A stretch of DNA of 64,000 nt from Straminergon stramineum (lineage: Eukaryota > Streptophyta > Bryopsida > Hypnales > Calliergonaceae). The number at the start of each line of letters is the position of its first letter. The first letter of the stretch is position 1. The stretch spans positions 4,342,501 to 4,406,500 of the forward strand of contig OY987271.1 in the NCBI GenBank assembly GCA_963920665.1, in the 5' to 3' direction. Both the position numbers and the translations under genes were made by a program. Of this stretch, positions 10,560 to 21,175 are shown piece by piece. Under the pieces are notes generated by a model that saw only the letters and a program-made list of their open reading frames with translations, ran no database searches and was not told the DNA's origin.

Positions 10560-11010
10560 GGTAAATGTGGGTGACTGCAAGAAACAGTTGTCCTATATTT
10601 TTTTGTCCCCTTGTCCTTAGGTGGGTGGTTTTTTGCTCATAACTTTTGCAATGTTTTGTTTGTTTGGCATGAAATTTGGAATGAAGGTATATGTGGTAGT
10701 TTCAGATATTGACTAATTTTTTCAAATTTCTGAAAATCATTTTGTTATTTTTAAACTACCTGTAATTGGATGTCTACCTTGGCCATTTTGGAAGTTTCTA
10801 GTCCTATTTTTGACCAAAAAATATGAATTTGAAGCCACAAAAAGTACATTTTAGAGGTCTACTAACATTACAAGGAGTGACAATGAGTTTGTATGAAAAT
10901 AGCAACATGTCGGTTGCACATATGGGGTCAAAGTGACCTTCCTTTGCGCAAAGGCTACGAAGAGGGGAAAAATTTCCTATATGAATTTTTTGGTGCGATG
11001 TGAGTGCAAT
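10560..11010 (+). repeat. Dispersed repeat F, second forward copy
   Basis: Aligned with 7646-8050 over most of its length, without the G tract. It includes CTAACATTACAAGGAGTGAC and AACATGTCGGTTGCACA. Non-coding. Confidence 0.65.
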
Positions 11011-11332
11011 CTTTTCTAGTAAAATAGCTTATTTTATGGAATATGTTTGAGATTTTTTTGGAATTACTAAAAATGAAAAGGTCCATAGACCCCTATTCTA
11101 CTATTTTCTACTCCCAATGGCTTTTGTAGTACCATGGAGTAGTCTATAGTATTGAATCGACAATACAAATTGTAGGCGTTTTGAATTGACGATTTAGATC
11201 ATCTGGTGCATTGCTAATTTTTTGTATTGATACTTCTAGATAGTATTGTCAATCCTGTGCCCAAAAATTGTGTTTATTAGCCAAAAATGTGAAGTGTTTC
11301 TTGTAATCAACCATGTAACAAAGACAACCCAA

Positions 11333-12247
11333 TTATCTCCTAAAGGACTAGTGTCCCTTTAAGGGACAAATGGGATTTCAAGCAAGTACTAACTGTCTCA
11401 ATTTTTGTCATGATTTTTTGAAATTTTTTATGAAGTTTTTTATGAATATAAAAAATTTGATTATTATGATGGGAATATATATTTTTTCATTTGGCACCCG
11501 GGAACAAAATTTATGCCAAAATAAGCTCAAAACAAGAGAGAGGGCAGCCCAAAAAAATTAAAAAATTTGAGTTTTATTTTTCAATTTTTTTCCCTCATAG
11601 ATTATATTTTTATGTGCATGGAAAGATTTGATTCACTCTATTTGGATTTGTTATGAGAAAGTTATGGATAATCTTGTTTTTTGGGCAATTAGAGCATCTT
11701 CTTGAAAAAATAACTTTATTTTAGAATGCAATTTTTCTAAAAGATAAGGTCCATGTGGTTTAATTAGCTTTCTAGAATAATCTTACTATTGGAATTAGTG
11801 CATTTTAATTCCATCTTAGACATATTAATAATTTAAATTTTCCTTCTATCTTGTTTTTACTTCTACTTAACAATTTTTTAAAGAATAAAAACTAATTTAT
11901 TTTGTATTTTATTTTATTTTTCTAGACTCTCAACTCAATTCTCCACTGTAAAGATTTAAAGCTCAAAACTTTGTAGTGCAAAAAAATTAAAGTTAAGAAG
12001 GTTCACATTCAAATAACTTAATCCCTCAATTTGCTAAAAACTTGTTTTCTTCACTTTAAATGCAAATATCTTGCAATCTATGTGGTAAAAATTTATAAAA
12101 CATTTTCTACACATTCTCATACTAGTTAGGTGCAAGATCCTACGGTTAGATGTGAAAATAAATTAAAGTTTTTTTACTCCTTGCTATAGAAATTGTAGTT
12201 TTGAGTGTTTATTTGCAAAAAAAAGGCCTTAATCCTTTAGGGATTAA
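11333..12247 (+). mobile_element. TTAA element A, copy 5 (915 bp, diverged)
   Basis: The left end TTATCTCCTAAAGGAC and right end CCTTTAGGGATTAA are degraded forms of the TTAACCCCTAAAGGACC ends. Interior landmarks match the better copies: GCATGGAAAGATTTGA, AAAGTTATGGATAATC, ATCTTGCAATCTA and AAGATCCTACGGTTA occur in the same order. The length agrees with the 924-949 bp of other copies. No protein is encoded. Confidence 0.55.
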
Positions 12248-12289
12248 TTTGGAAAATCCTCTCCAAGTACAAGTAGCAATGAAGAATAG

Positions 12290-12545
12290 TGAGGAAATTC
12301 ATTAAGTAAGTTTACATCAAAAATATTCTTCAGTCTTGAGACTTTACTTTGCTAAGACCTTGAAGTCAATTTGTTGTTCTTTAATCTAATCTGGTCTTTA
12401 AATGATAGATGGATGAAATTCTAATATTTTTCTTATGTAAAAATCTTTCTGTTTATATGTGTTGATTTTTCCAAATTATGGGCGGAAAAGTCAAATGATT
12501 GTGATATTCCAAGGTATAATAGACAAGGACAAATGTATCAAATTG
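12290..12545. repeat. Repeat copy shared with 2471-2756
   Basis: Collinear with the stretch upstream of the GLP2 3' flank, including CTTGAGACTTTACT and GACAAGGACAAATGTATCAA. It sits in the same relative place downstream of GLP3. Confidence 0.5.
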
Positions 12546-12879
12546 GAATGTTGAAATTGGAATGCTCAAAAGTGATCCAAAAAATCTGGTCTTTTTTCCA
12601 CAAGTATATATCACCATGATTTAGATGTGTAATTTTTTCCAAATCATTTTGATGTGTGAAAAAAAAGACATGAGCATGTGAAGTGATAGTTCACAGTGCC
12701 TTTCTTATTCTCAAAAAATTCACCAAAAATTGCTCACTCAATCATTTCTCAATCGGATTGTACCGATGGATTCAACGAAAAAAATCATCTAGGGCCTCTT
12801 TGTTGTTCATGGACTATTAGTGAAGTTCACATTTCGAATTTTCTACAAATGTAGTTGCATAAGCCATGCGGTGGCCTTT
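12546..12879. other. No gene recognised
   Basis: AT-rich. It ends at TTTTGGTCCTTTAGGGTTTAA (12876-12896), which looks like the right end of another TTAA-type element lodged in the E copy that follows. The matching left end was not identified. Confidence 0.4.
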
Positions 12880-12891
12880 TGGTCCTTTAGG

Positions 12892-13471
12892 GTTTAAGAG
12901 GAATAAAATCCAAATTTTTATTTATTGAAAACAAACATTTTATGAAAAAGTTACAAGCCCCCAAAGTTGTAGCCATCAAAATGCAATGTGAAAGGCTATA
13001 TTTGTTATATTGAGACTTTTCACAATCTCATTTTTATCCTCCACTCAAAGATTATCTGCTTTATCTCTTTACTAATATTTTTTTTAAATAGGTAACAACA
13101 CCAAGTTTAAGAATTTCATTGAAGGATCACCATTTAAGCATTATTTATTTTTTGGTTTCAATTACTATTTTTTTAAATGAATTTTCTAGTAGCTAGCACT
13201 TTGTCTCAAAATCTGCGGAAAGTCTCAATATAATGAATATGGCCTTCTGTGGTGAGCTCAAATTAAACTTGTGAACTTGGAAGGGCTCTCACAAACTCAG
13301 TACATTTTGGATTGATTTGGAAATTTTACTAGTGAAACTAGACTAATATGCACAACTTTTCCAACAAGTTTTATTGAATTCGGACATCAAATGCAAAAGT
13401 GACAACACTTTGAATTTGATTGCCATATAATGTGAGGACACTTTTCGTCCCCTTGGGCAATGAGGGGTTAA
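12892..13471 (-). mobile_element. TTAA element E, copy 3 (partial)
   Basis: Reverse orientation relative to 39647-40998. Its end TGAGGGGTTAA (13461-13471) corresponds to the start TTAACCCCTCA at 39647. The shared interior includes CACTTTTCGTCC, ACACTTTGAATTTGA and TTTTATTGAATTC. It lacks the CACTA-like insertion found in the 39.7-kb copy and so shows the empty site. The left part is missing. Confidence 0.6.
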
Positions 13472-13484
13472 TCACAGTTTCTTT

Positions 13485-14165
13485 TGAGAAGTTCTTGGCA
13501 GTTGGCATTGCATAGAACATGTTGGGGGCTTCTGAGCGCATCTCCCCTACTTATTACTGATAAGGACATAACGGTGAACATAATTTCTAAGTTTCTATCC
13601 ACACCAAAAATCTCTGATTCTAGCAACTTGCCAACTTGCTATCAAATGAATATCATATTTGTTGCCACAATGTTCAAGAGTGTATAGGTACAACTACAGT
13701 TGCAGGTTAAGTTACATGACCAAACAAACGCAAAATCATTACCAGGAACTTCACGCAACGGAATATCAATGAAAAAACTTAGATGCGCACTAAAACAGCT
13801 TCGGAAAAATGTGTGCACAATTTCACCTCACCTTCGAATCGGGTTAACAAAACTCCTTAGCATGAACATATATAACTCAAGACTTCAACTCATGCACAAC
13901 ACACCATTTCATGAAAATGAGAATTGTGAACCTGATACTTCATTAAATGTTGTCCAGCTATGGCGGACCATTGCAGCCCAAATGAATCAACGCCTCCCAG
14001 AGATCCTGAGGGCAGTATTCCTATCAATCTGAAGAAACAGAAGTAATTAAACCTCCTTCTTCTCTAGCAAAAGAATGGGTGATACTAAACTAGTTGCCGC
14101 TGTACATGATCGATGTTTCCTCAGACTTCTGATAATTTAATCCAGATTATCAACTACGGATCGAT
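13485..14165 (-). repeat. Conserved 3' flank of the GLP unit (GLP3)
   Basis: Matches 2757-3457 behind GLP2 with small indels, from GTTCTTGGCAGTTGGCATTG onward. It probably includes the GLP3 3' UTR in its last 200 bp. Confidence 0.75.
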
Positions 14166-14831
14166 TTACATGCGGAACTGCTTCTGGATCAGGTCCACCG
14201 TCTGCTCGTTGATGCGGAACGCCTTCTCCAAAACCTCGTCCGTGATGTCAGGAGTGAACAAAGCGGGGGCAATCTGCTGCACGCCGGGGTTCTGGCTGCT
14301 CAAAGCGGCGAACGCCAACGCAGGACCCTTGCCCACATTCAGCTGGAAGTGCACCAGGCCCTTGGGGAACACGAACAACTCGCCTTCCTTGAGGGTGGTG
14401 GCGAACAAGGTGTTGCTGGTGCTCACGAAACCCACGTACAACTCGCCCTTCACCACCAACAGAATTTCGGTGGCTCTGGGGTGCGTGTGCGGGGGGTTGA
14501 TGCCGCCCTTGGCGAAGTCGATGCGAGCAGCGGAGATGCCCAAAGTGTTCAGTCCGGGGAACTGAAGGACGGAGGCGGGCGTGACTGCGGCCTTGTTGGC
14601 GTTGCTGGTGTTTCCAGCGTTCTTCAAGCCGGCGAACGTGAAGTCGTTCACGGAGACCTTGTCGGCGGGCTTGCATGTGAGTCCGTTGATGGTGATTCCG
14701 CTTTTCAAGTCTGCTACGCAGAAGTCCTGGAGCGGATCCTCGTCTGCAGCCATGGCGAGCATGGGCACCATCGCCACGGTCATCAACACGGCCACCGTCA
14801 CCCACAAGCTTCTGCGGGCCATGATGCCCAT
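14166..14831 (-). CDS. GLP: Germin-like protein GLP3
   Basis: Complete 221-residue copy with signal peptide 1-28, Cys38/Cys53, ligands His115, His117, Glu122, His161 and the conserved C-terminus. Copy-specific residues are Ala5, Ile46 and Ser76; Lys168 and Lys108 match the majority form. Its 5' half and upstream region are nearly identical to GLP4, while the 3' flank resembles GLP2, so sequence exchange between neighbours is likely. The start is placed at M-G-I-M-A-R-R because this gives the signal peptide found in all copies; TAA at 14166-14168. A 185-aa antisense frame over the gene is a by-product of its GC-rich third positions. Confidence 0.97.
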   Translation of the reverse strand: MGIMARRSLWVTVAVLMTVAMVPMLAMAADEDPLQDFCVADLKSGITINGLTCKPADKVSVNDFTFAGLKNAGNTSNANKAAVTPASVLQFPGLNTLGISAARIDFAKGGINPPHTHPRATEILLVVKGELYVGFVSTSNTLFATTLKEGELFVFPKGLVHFQLNVGKGPALAFAALSSQNPGVQQIAPALFTPDITDEVLEKAFRINEQTVDLIQKQFRM

Positions 14832-15033
14832 GTCGAGTAGATCGATATTAGTTACTTCTAGCTAGCTGGTGGAATTCGAAATCCTGATCGATGAGTTCTG
14901 GAGTTGAGTTTGCTCGTAGAGTGTCGGGCTGTGTCAGTTGCAAGAGATGTGTAAGAGTGTCTCGGGAGATGGCTTTGGAGGGGGTGGACAATTGGAGTGG
15001 TTGCTGTTATGACCATTGCTTGCGTTGAGAGGG

Positions 15034-15280
15034 TTTATATCCATCTCAAGGCTTGACTTTTGAAGCGCGTTCGCCAAGACGCGGAATGGGTGGAAGGAAA
15101 AACTGGAAAGAAATTCGGAAATAACTTGAAACTCTGAGCGGACCAAGGAAACTACTGTAGGAAAGGAGGCAGGCAGGGTCCCGCAGGGCCGCCTTCTGGG
15201 ATTCGTGAGAGAGTCAAGACCGGGTCCACTGGAAGTCCGAGAATCAGAAGACTCCTGAAGTCCTGATGACGTGTGAGTCA
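15034..15280 (-). promoter_or_regulatory. GLP3 promoter: TATA, paired CGCG boxes, TGACGT
   Basis: The minus-strand TATAAA is at 15034-15039, about 200 bp from the ATG. ACGCGC is at 15065-15070, CCGCGT at about 15079-15084, and TGACGT at 15267-15272, followed directly by TGAGTCA (15274-15280), a bZIP-type site. The order matches the other GLP promoters. Confidence 0.6.
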
Positions 15281-15399
15281 CTAAATCGATCAAGGTCGCA
15301 GTTGTGAATGGATAAAGATTTGGAAGCCAAACTCCCCGACCCCCACGCAAGCCGAGATTCTTGGAGTTCAAATTTCTCGTCTCTTTTGCAAGTCCTGGG

Positions 15400-15410
15400 A
15401 AATCTTAGTC
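15400..15410. other. Empty site for the pogo-like element
   Basis: GLP3 upstream DNA reads GGAAATCTTAGTCAAAC here. The equivalent position upstream of GLP6 (34568) reads GAAATCTTA then 4.3 kb of transposon, then TTAGTCAAAC. This site shows what the target looked like before insertion. Confidence 0.75.
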
Positions 15411-15495
15411 AAACTTTTGGGTCTTCTCTCAGGAATCCCATAGGGCCCTCCGGCCCTGCCTGCCTCCTTGCCTATTTTCTCATGAATCAAACTGA

Positions 15496-16080
15496 ATCGA
15501 CCCCTAAACGACCGGACATTCAAATTTTGAAGAACTGATGAATGTAAACAAGATTGTCTCAAACAAATACACATAGAAACTTTTTTTTTTCATCCACCGA
15601 AATGTTGGTACATTCTTATGTTAGTTTTATTGAATTTGTATGGTTCTGAAGATTTTTTAAGAACTTTTCTTTACAAATATTCTGCAGTTTAAAAAGCATA
15701 AGTATACTTTATCCAAAAAAATAACTTTTTGAGTTATAGGATGTGCCATTCAAGAAGGACTTGAATAAAGAAGTAAAAACAAAATCACAAGCATGAAGCA
15801 TCCCTATAACTGACTAGAACCTAATATTTTGAATCTAAAGAAGAAAAAAAGTGTTAAAACTACAAATAATCAATTTTTGAAGAAATTTTCAATTTTTCTT
15901 TTCAAAATTTATTGAAAAATATTGGTTACTTCAGCAAATGATTAATTATATGGATATGATCTATGGATTACATTTCACAACTTCTCGATAAAAGTCATCA
16001 TTAAATTATTGTTCCAAGTTGTATTTTATAATATATCCTTGCATTTTTTTGAATTTTGCATTCTAATTTATTTAGGGTTG
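15496..16080 (+). mobile_element. Repeat B/C, copy 1 (5' module)
   Basis: Starts CGACCCCTAAACGACCGGACATTC, a degraded TTAACCCCTAAAGGACC end. It aligns with 19780-20642, 47466-48062 and 55465-56071, sharing ACACATAGAAACTT, TTTCATCCACC, AATGTTGGTACATTCTT and AAATTATTGTTCCAAGTTG in order. Non-coding. It carries the empty site for the insertion at 20061-20316, and at 16059-16074 the empty site for the one at 25501-25767. Confidence 0.6.
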
Positions 16081-16660
16081 AAATTATTTCTAAATGAGAT
16101 TCTAAATTATTCAATTTTATTTTCCAAAAAAATGATAAAATATCATGTAAGATTTTGATGAATATTCCAAAATTCCATGAAAAGACTCATTGTTTCTTAA
16201 TTTTTTTTAATATTTATGATAAATTTCATTAAAATGGCGGTATTCTTGAGCCATTTCTAACATATTCCATGCCATTTTAATGGAATATTGTGCCATTCTA
16301 CTGGAATATTGCCAATGAAATGAAATTCAAAATAATTAATTTTGGTAAAGGAAGCTATTCATATCATCCATGAGCTTGGCTTGGTTGGAAAAATAATCTG
16401 CTTAAAATGTGAAAATATTTATTTTTAAGGTATGCTTTTAAGTTTCAAATCATCCAAAATGTTTATTTAATTCAAAGTCATTATAACTCAAATTCCTCAC
16501 AAAATCAAGATAGAGTGAGAAGATGATAAGGCAAAGAATTCATTGACTTGAATATTATAAAAAGAAGCTTGAATAGAATAAAATGAAAGGTCAAAGTGCC
16601 TTATCAATAGAAATTTTTAAAAAAGTCCAAATATATTAAAAAACCACGAGGTGAGTTTTA
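16081..16660 (+). repeat. Repeat shared with 25778-26180
   Basis: TTCCAAAAAAATGATAAAATATCAT, GAATATTCCAAAATTC and the closing AAGAATTCATTGACTTGAATAT recur in order at 25825-26170. The 16-kb copy carries a MITE (16218-16330) that the other lacks. It leads toward the GLP4 3' flank here and the GLP5 3' flank there, so it may belong to the duplicated unit. Confidence 0.6.
16218..16330. mobile_element. MITE family M, copy a
   Basis: Begins AAATTTCATTAAAATGGC and ends GCCAATGAAATGAAATT, with internal GCCATTTTAATGGAATATT. The collinear stretch near 25915 lacks it, which supports an insertion. The best family members are at 32056-32211 and 40377-40490. Confidence 0.55.
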
Positions 16661-17079
16661 TCATCTATTAGTAAATAACGTGAATAATTTCATATCATAA
16701 GACTTCTATACTTGTGTTATAATTATGGATTAAAAAATACGTTTTGTTTAAACCATACTTTTTCTTTCATTTATAGCTTTCTAAAATAAGAAAAAGTATC
16801 ATAAATGAAACATAATTAATTTATATGCAATTGGTTAGTAGGTAGACAACCACCGAATATTTCTTGCACTAAATTTAAGTTATAGCATCACAATTTCATC
16901 AGACACGTTCTCATCCACAATTTCTTTTATTCATTTGTTTGTGCTAAATCCTAATGAAATCCTTCTTCTTAGTTAAACTACTAAAATTTCAAGAATTTTT
17001 TTGGTGTTTGCCATTACAACAGACAATCTTTTGGTCTTCTAATTTCTAAACCCACATTCTTTTGTTACATATACTTTAA
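16661..17079. other. No gene recognised; weak similarity to repeat C tail
   Basis: ACGAGGTGAGTTTTATC resembles ATGAGGTGAGCTTTATC near 49694, so this may be a degraded part of repeat C. Nothing else was seen. Confidence 0.4.
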
Positions 17080-18187
17080 CTTTGATAAGTTTTTGGCAGT
17101 TGATGCTACAAGAAAAGCAATGGGTTTTTTTGCAAATTTGCAACCTCCCCTAACTAACAATGTATTGAGACATAATAATGCATATCATTACCTAGTAAGC
17201 TTCCATCCACATCAAAATTTCTGATCCTAGCAGCTTGCTTTCAAATATTCTTGAGAGATTAGGTGCAGCAATAGTTGCAAGTTGACTTACACATTAGAGA
17301 AAGTTTGGACTCTCCAGAGGGCTGCCAGAGTTTGACAAACCAGTCTATATGAAAGAGCCCTAATGAGCTACTAAAAGTGCGGAATCTTTGACAGAAAAAA
17401 GATTCACCTTGTGTGAATATCGGGACTGACAAAGAGTATAATGTCATTTTCTATTTGGGTGCGTCAGATGAAGGTACTTGCGCGATGCCTTAGTTTAATT
17501 GTCAGATAATTTGAAGCCAGTCTATATTTAAGTATTGATATTTTTAGTAAATGCTCTGACAAATGCGGATGTACCACCAATGAGCGATAATAGGGGGAAA
17601 TTTTTTGAGCAGACAAAATTAATGCAATCCAGGGTCCTCTTCGGCTCTCCTTAGCAACCCTCTGGAGAGTCCAAACTTTCTCTAATGATGACCAAATAAA
17701 TGCAAACCCACAACGAAGAACTTCAAGTGACTGAAAATCGATGAGAAACTAGCTCAATCTTGAACTGGTCTAATGGACACCAAAACCGATTTTGAGAAAG
17801 ATGTGCACAATTCACTTCATCTTCGAATTGGGATACAAACTCTCCGAAGTATACACACTACTCATAGCTCAGACACCTCAGACTTCAACACATGCACTGG
17901 ACAACGTTTTTTGAAAATGTTACCCTGTAATGTCATTAAATGATGTACAACTAAGGCGGACGAATTGAAGCCCAAATGAAGGAACACTTCACACTAGCTT
18001 GGGTCTTAGACCAGCAATCCTCAGAGCAATATCCTATCAGTCTAAAGAATCAGAGGTCATAAATGATCAGACCGTCCCTCTCGACCTTCTAAAGAATGTT
18101 CATAGTAGCAGTGTTTGCATTTTTCACCAGTCAGGGGTTCCACAAACTTGCTCTGGAAACAAAAAAAGTATTGAGCTATTCATCAAT
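17080..18187 (-). repeat. Conserved 3' flank of the GLP unit (GLP4), interrupted
   Basis: Equivalent to 2757-3457 but with a 395-bp insertion at 17292-17686. The final part (GGGGTTCCACAAACTTGCTC to the stop codon) is like GLP5 and GLP6 rather than GLP2/GLP3. The line CAATCTTGAACTGG (17755-17768) is the empty site for the TTAA element at 32347. Confidence 0.7.
17292..17686. mobile_element. 395-bp element with perfect 30-bp inverted ends
   Basis: Positions 17292-17321 and 17657-17686 are perfect inverted repeats of 30 bases starting CATTAGAGAAAGTTTGGACT. The GLP2, GLP3 and GLP6 3' flanks have no such sequence at the equivalent place (between GTTGCAGGTTAA(C/G)TTAC and ACCAAA). The interior has no coding frame. 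The target duplication is unclear. A perfect match between the ends suggests recent movement. No second copy was seen in this window. Confidence 0.75.
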
Positions 18188-18853
18188 TTACATGCGGAAC
18201 TGCTTCTGGATCAGGTCCACGGTCTGCTCGTTGATGCGGAACGCCTTCTCCAAAACCTCGTCCGTGATGTCAGGAGTGAACAAAGCGGGGGCGATCTGCT
18301 GCACGCCGGGGTTCTGGCTGCTCAAAGCGGCGAACGCCAACGCAGGACCCTTGCCCACATTCAGCTGGAAGTGCACCAGGCCCTTGGGGAACACGAACAG
18401 CTCGCCTTCCTTGAGGGTGGTGGCAAACAAAGTGTTGCTGGTGCTCACGAAACCCACGTACAACTCGCCCTTCACCACCAACAGAATCTCGGTGGCTCTG
18501 GGGTGCGTGTGCGGGGGGTTGATGCCGCCCATGGCGAAGTCGATGCGAGCAGCGGAGATGCCCAAAGTGTTCAGTCCGGGGAACTGAAGGACGGAGGCGG
18601 GCGTGACTGCGGCCTTGTTGGCGTTGTTGGTGTTTCCAGCGTTCTTCAAGCCGGCGAACGTGAAGTCGTTCACGGAGACCTTGTCGGCGGGCTTGCAGGT
18701 GAGTCCGTTTATGGTGAGTCCGCTCTTCAAGTCTGCTACGCAGAAGTCCTGGAGCGGATCCTCGTCCGCAGCCATGGCGAGCATGGGCACCATCGCCACG
18801 GTCATCAACACGGCCACCGTCACCCACAAGCTTCTGCGGGCCATGATGCCCAT
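18188..18853 (-). CDS. GLP: Germin-like protein GLP4
   Basis: Complete 221-residue copy with all GLP hallmarks (signal peptide 1-28, Cys38/53, His115/His117/Glu122/His161). It carries Met108 like GLP6 and Leu46 like GLP2/GLP5. At nucleotide level it is a mosaic. The signal-peptide end and promoter match GLP3, with the switch between 18767 and 18791. The region encoding about residues 27-55 matches GLP5. A central part matches GLP2 (AACAGCTCG and GGCAAACAAAGTG), and the 3' flank is GLP5/6-like. Start and stop are as in the other copies. Confidence 0.97.
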   Translation of the reverse strand: MGIMARRSLWVTVAVLMTVAMVPMLAMAADEDPLQDFCVADLKSGLTINGLTCKPADKVSVNDFTFAGLKNAGNTNNANKAAVTPASVLQFPGLNTLGISAARIDFAMGGINPPHTHPRATEILLVVKGELYVGFVSTSNTLFATTLKEGELFVFPKGLVHFQLNVGKGPALAFAALSSQNPGVQQIAPALFTPDITDEVLEKAFRINEQTVDLIQKQFRM

Positions 18854-19064
18854 GTCGAGTAGATCGATATTAGTTACTTCTAGCTAGCTGGTGGAATTCG
18901 AAATCCTGATCGATGAGTTCTGGAGTTGAGTTTGCTGGTAGAGTGTCGGGCAGTGTCAGTTGCAGGAGATGTAGCAGTGGCCCGGGAGATGCCTGTGGAA
19001 GCTGGAGGATGTGGAAAGTTGAAATGGTTGTTGTTGTTACAATTAATTGCTTGGGTAGTGAGGA

Positions 19065-19283
19065 TTTATATCCATCTCATGGCGTGACTAGGGAAGCGCG
19101 TTCTCCAAGACGCGGGGTGGCTGAAAGGAAAACTCGAAAGAAAATTCGGAATTATCTTTACTCTGAGACGACCAACGAAAGGAGACAGGCTACAGACAGG
19201 GTCCCGTAGGACCGCCTTCTGGGATTCGTGAGAGAGTCGAGACTAGGTCCACTGGAAGTCCGAGAGAGGACTCCTGATGACGT
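19065..19283 (-). promoter_or_regulatory. GLP4 promoter: TATA, paired CGCG boxes, TGACGT
   Basis: TATAAA (minus) at 19065-19070, ACGCGC at 19096-19101, CCGCGT at about 19110-19115, TGACGT at 19278-19283. From the ATG to about 18950 the sequence is almost the same as the GLP3 promoter. Confidence 0.6.
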
Positions 19284-20060
19284 GAGAGCCACCAAAGCAA
19301 TCGAGACGCGGTTGTGAATGGAGAAAGTTTGGGAAGCCACTCAGTTCCCTGACCACCACGCCAGCCGTGATACTTGGACTTCAAAGTTTCGTCTCCGCCT
19401 TGCAAGTCCGGGGAACTCTTCGTCAAACTCTTTGAGTCTTTAGAGCATCGCCACCCCTCCCTCCAAATGAGTCCGGGACGGCAGGAGAGCGGGGAGGCTG
19501 TGAATCGCTCCCCACCGTGCTCACGGCACGGGCACTTTTTCAACCGGGTGCACTGAAAAAACCTCCGGACCTTTCAGCTTGCGGAGCACGGTCAATTTAT
19601 CCCGTGTCTCATCAAATCACTTTTTGGTCGTGATTCTCAACAGATTTAGAAATTTGAAGAGAAAAAATAGCAAATAGAAAGAATATTAAACTAATTTCAA
19701 GGGATTTGGCTTTGGGTCCCTGCCTACTTCCTGTCCTTTTCACTCATGAGTGGAGCATCTCTTCATCCATTAACCCCTAAAGGACCAAACATTCAAATTT
19801 TGAATTGAACAAGTGATGAATGTAAACAAGATTGTCCCAAACACATAGAAACTTGTTTTTTTCATCCACCTAAATGTTGGTACATTCTTGTGTTAGTTTT
19901 CTTGAATTTGTATAGTACTAAAGATTCTTAGAACTTTTCTTTGTAATTAAATATTCTATTGTTTAAAAAGCATAAGTATATTTTACCCCCAAAAATAACT
20001 TTTTGAGTTAAAGGATGGCCCATTCAAAAATGACTTGAATAAAAAAGTAGAAACTAAATC

Positions 20061-20316
20061 CATTAGGAAAATTTTGAGGTCAAGGGAAGGCTGCGAGTTT
20101 TATATTTTTGGCACCCCTACAATGCAAAAATAGAAAAAATAAAGAATATTTTCTTTTAAAAATATTTTAAAAATAAAAAGTAGTCAAAAGTAGTCAATTT
20201 GATGTGGCACTAGTAATGCCATGTCAAATTCCAAAATTTTTTCATTTTAAAAATTTTCCCATTATTGCACCACATGGGTGCAAAACTCACAGCCTTGTTG
20301 AGACCTCAGAATTTTC
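20061..20316. mobile_element. MITE nested in repeat B/C, 7-bp duplication
   Basis: Flanked by CTAAATC at 20054-20060 and 20317-20323. The left end CATTAGGAAAATTTTGAGG and right end CCTCAGAATTTTC are inverted, and the inverted similarity continues inward (CTGCGAGTTTTA.. / ..CAAAACTCACAGCC). The collinear copy at 15775 (AAAATCACAAGCATG) has no insert. Non-coding. The superfamily is uncertain from a 7-bp duplication. Confidence 0.7.
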
Positions 20317-21175
20317 CTAAATCACAAACATCACTATAACTGAACAGAAACTAATATTTTGAATCTAAAGAGGAAAAAAAGTCTTAAAACTATAAATAAT
20401 TTAATCAATAATCAATTTTTGAAGGAATTTTTTATTTTTAGTTCAGTTTTCAAAATTTATTGAAAAATATTGGTTGGTTTAGCAAATAATATAAATCATA
20501 TAACCATATGGATGTGATATGTGGATTACATTTCACAACTTCTCAATAAAAGGCATCATTAAATTATTGTTCCAAGTTGCATTTTATAATACATCTACAT
20601 TCTTTGTTAATTTGGACTATTCTTTGATCATAAAGTAGTTAAACCCAAGGCTAGTAGGTGGGGGAATTTTATGGATTGATAAAATTGTAGACAATTAGAC
20701 ATAAGTTCTTTAAGTAAGTAATTTTTCATTTTTTTCCATTCCTACAAGAACAAAAGCTTGCACAAAAACTCAAAAAACACTTTCTGAGAAGCTAATCACA
20801 TTAGTGAAGTATAGGCAACATTTTCTTTTTCAACATATTTGGATATACTTCATCCATACTATAGAATACAGAACCCCCGAACTAGGTTCTTGAAAATGTA
20901 TATGATCCATCTAATGTTGTCTCTTTTAGGAATCAAGGACCTTATCTATAGTCAAATGGTCAAATATCATTTTAAAACTTAGTTTATTCCTTTATACGAG
21001 TTTTGATTTTACATATTTATTACACTAATCTATGTGGATACTCCAAATTAAGTCATGAAAATTTGTCTTTGATATAAATTTATAGCAAAATGTGAAAAAA
21101 AACTCATGAATATAGCAAAAGCACTCTAATCATTTGAGATTCCTTTTCGAAGCCACTATCCCAAGATGGGGTGTT

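Noticed and set aside
17999..18862. Long open frames antisense to GLP genes (up to 287 codons), conserved across copies
   Set aside because: They arise from the strong G/C preference at third codon positions of the GLP genes and inherit similarity from them. They have no domain, signal or start context of their own.
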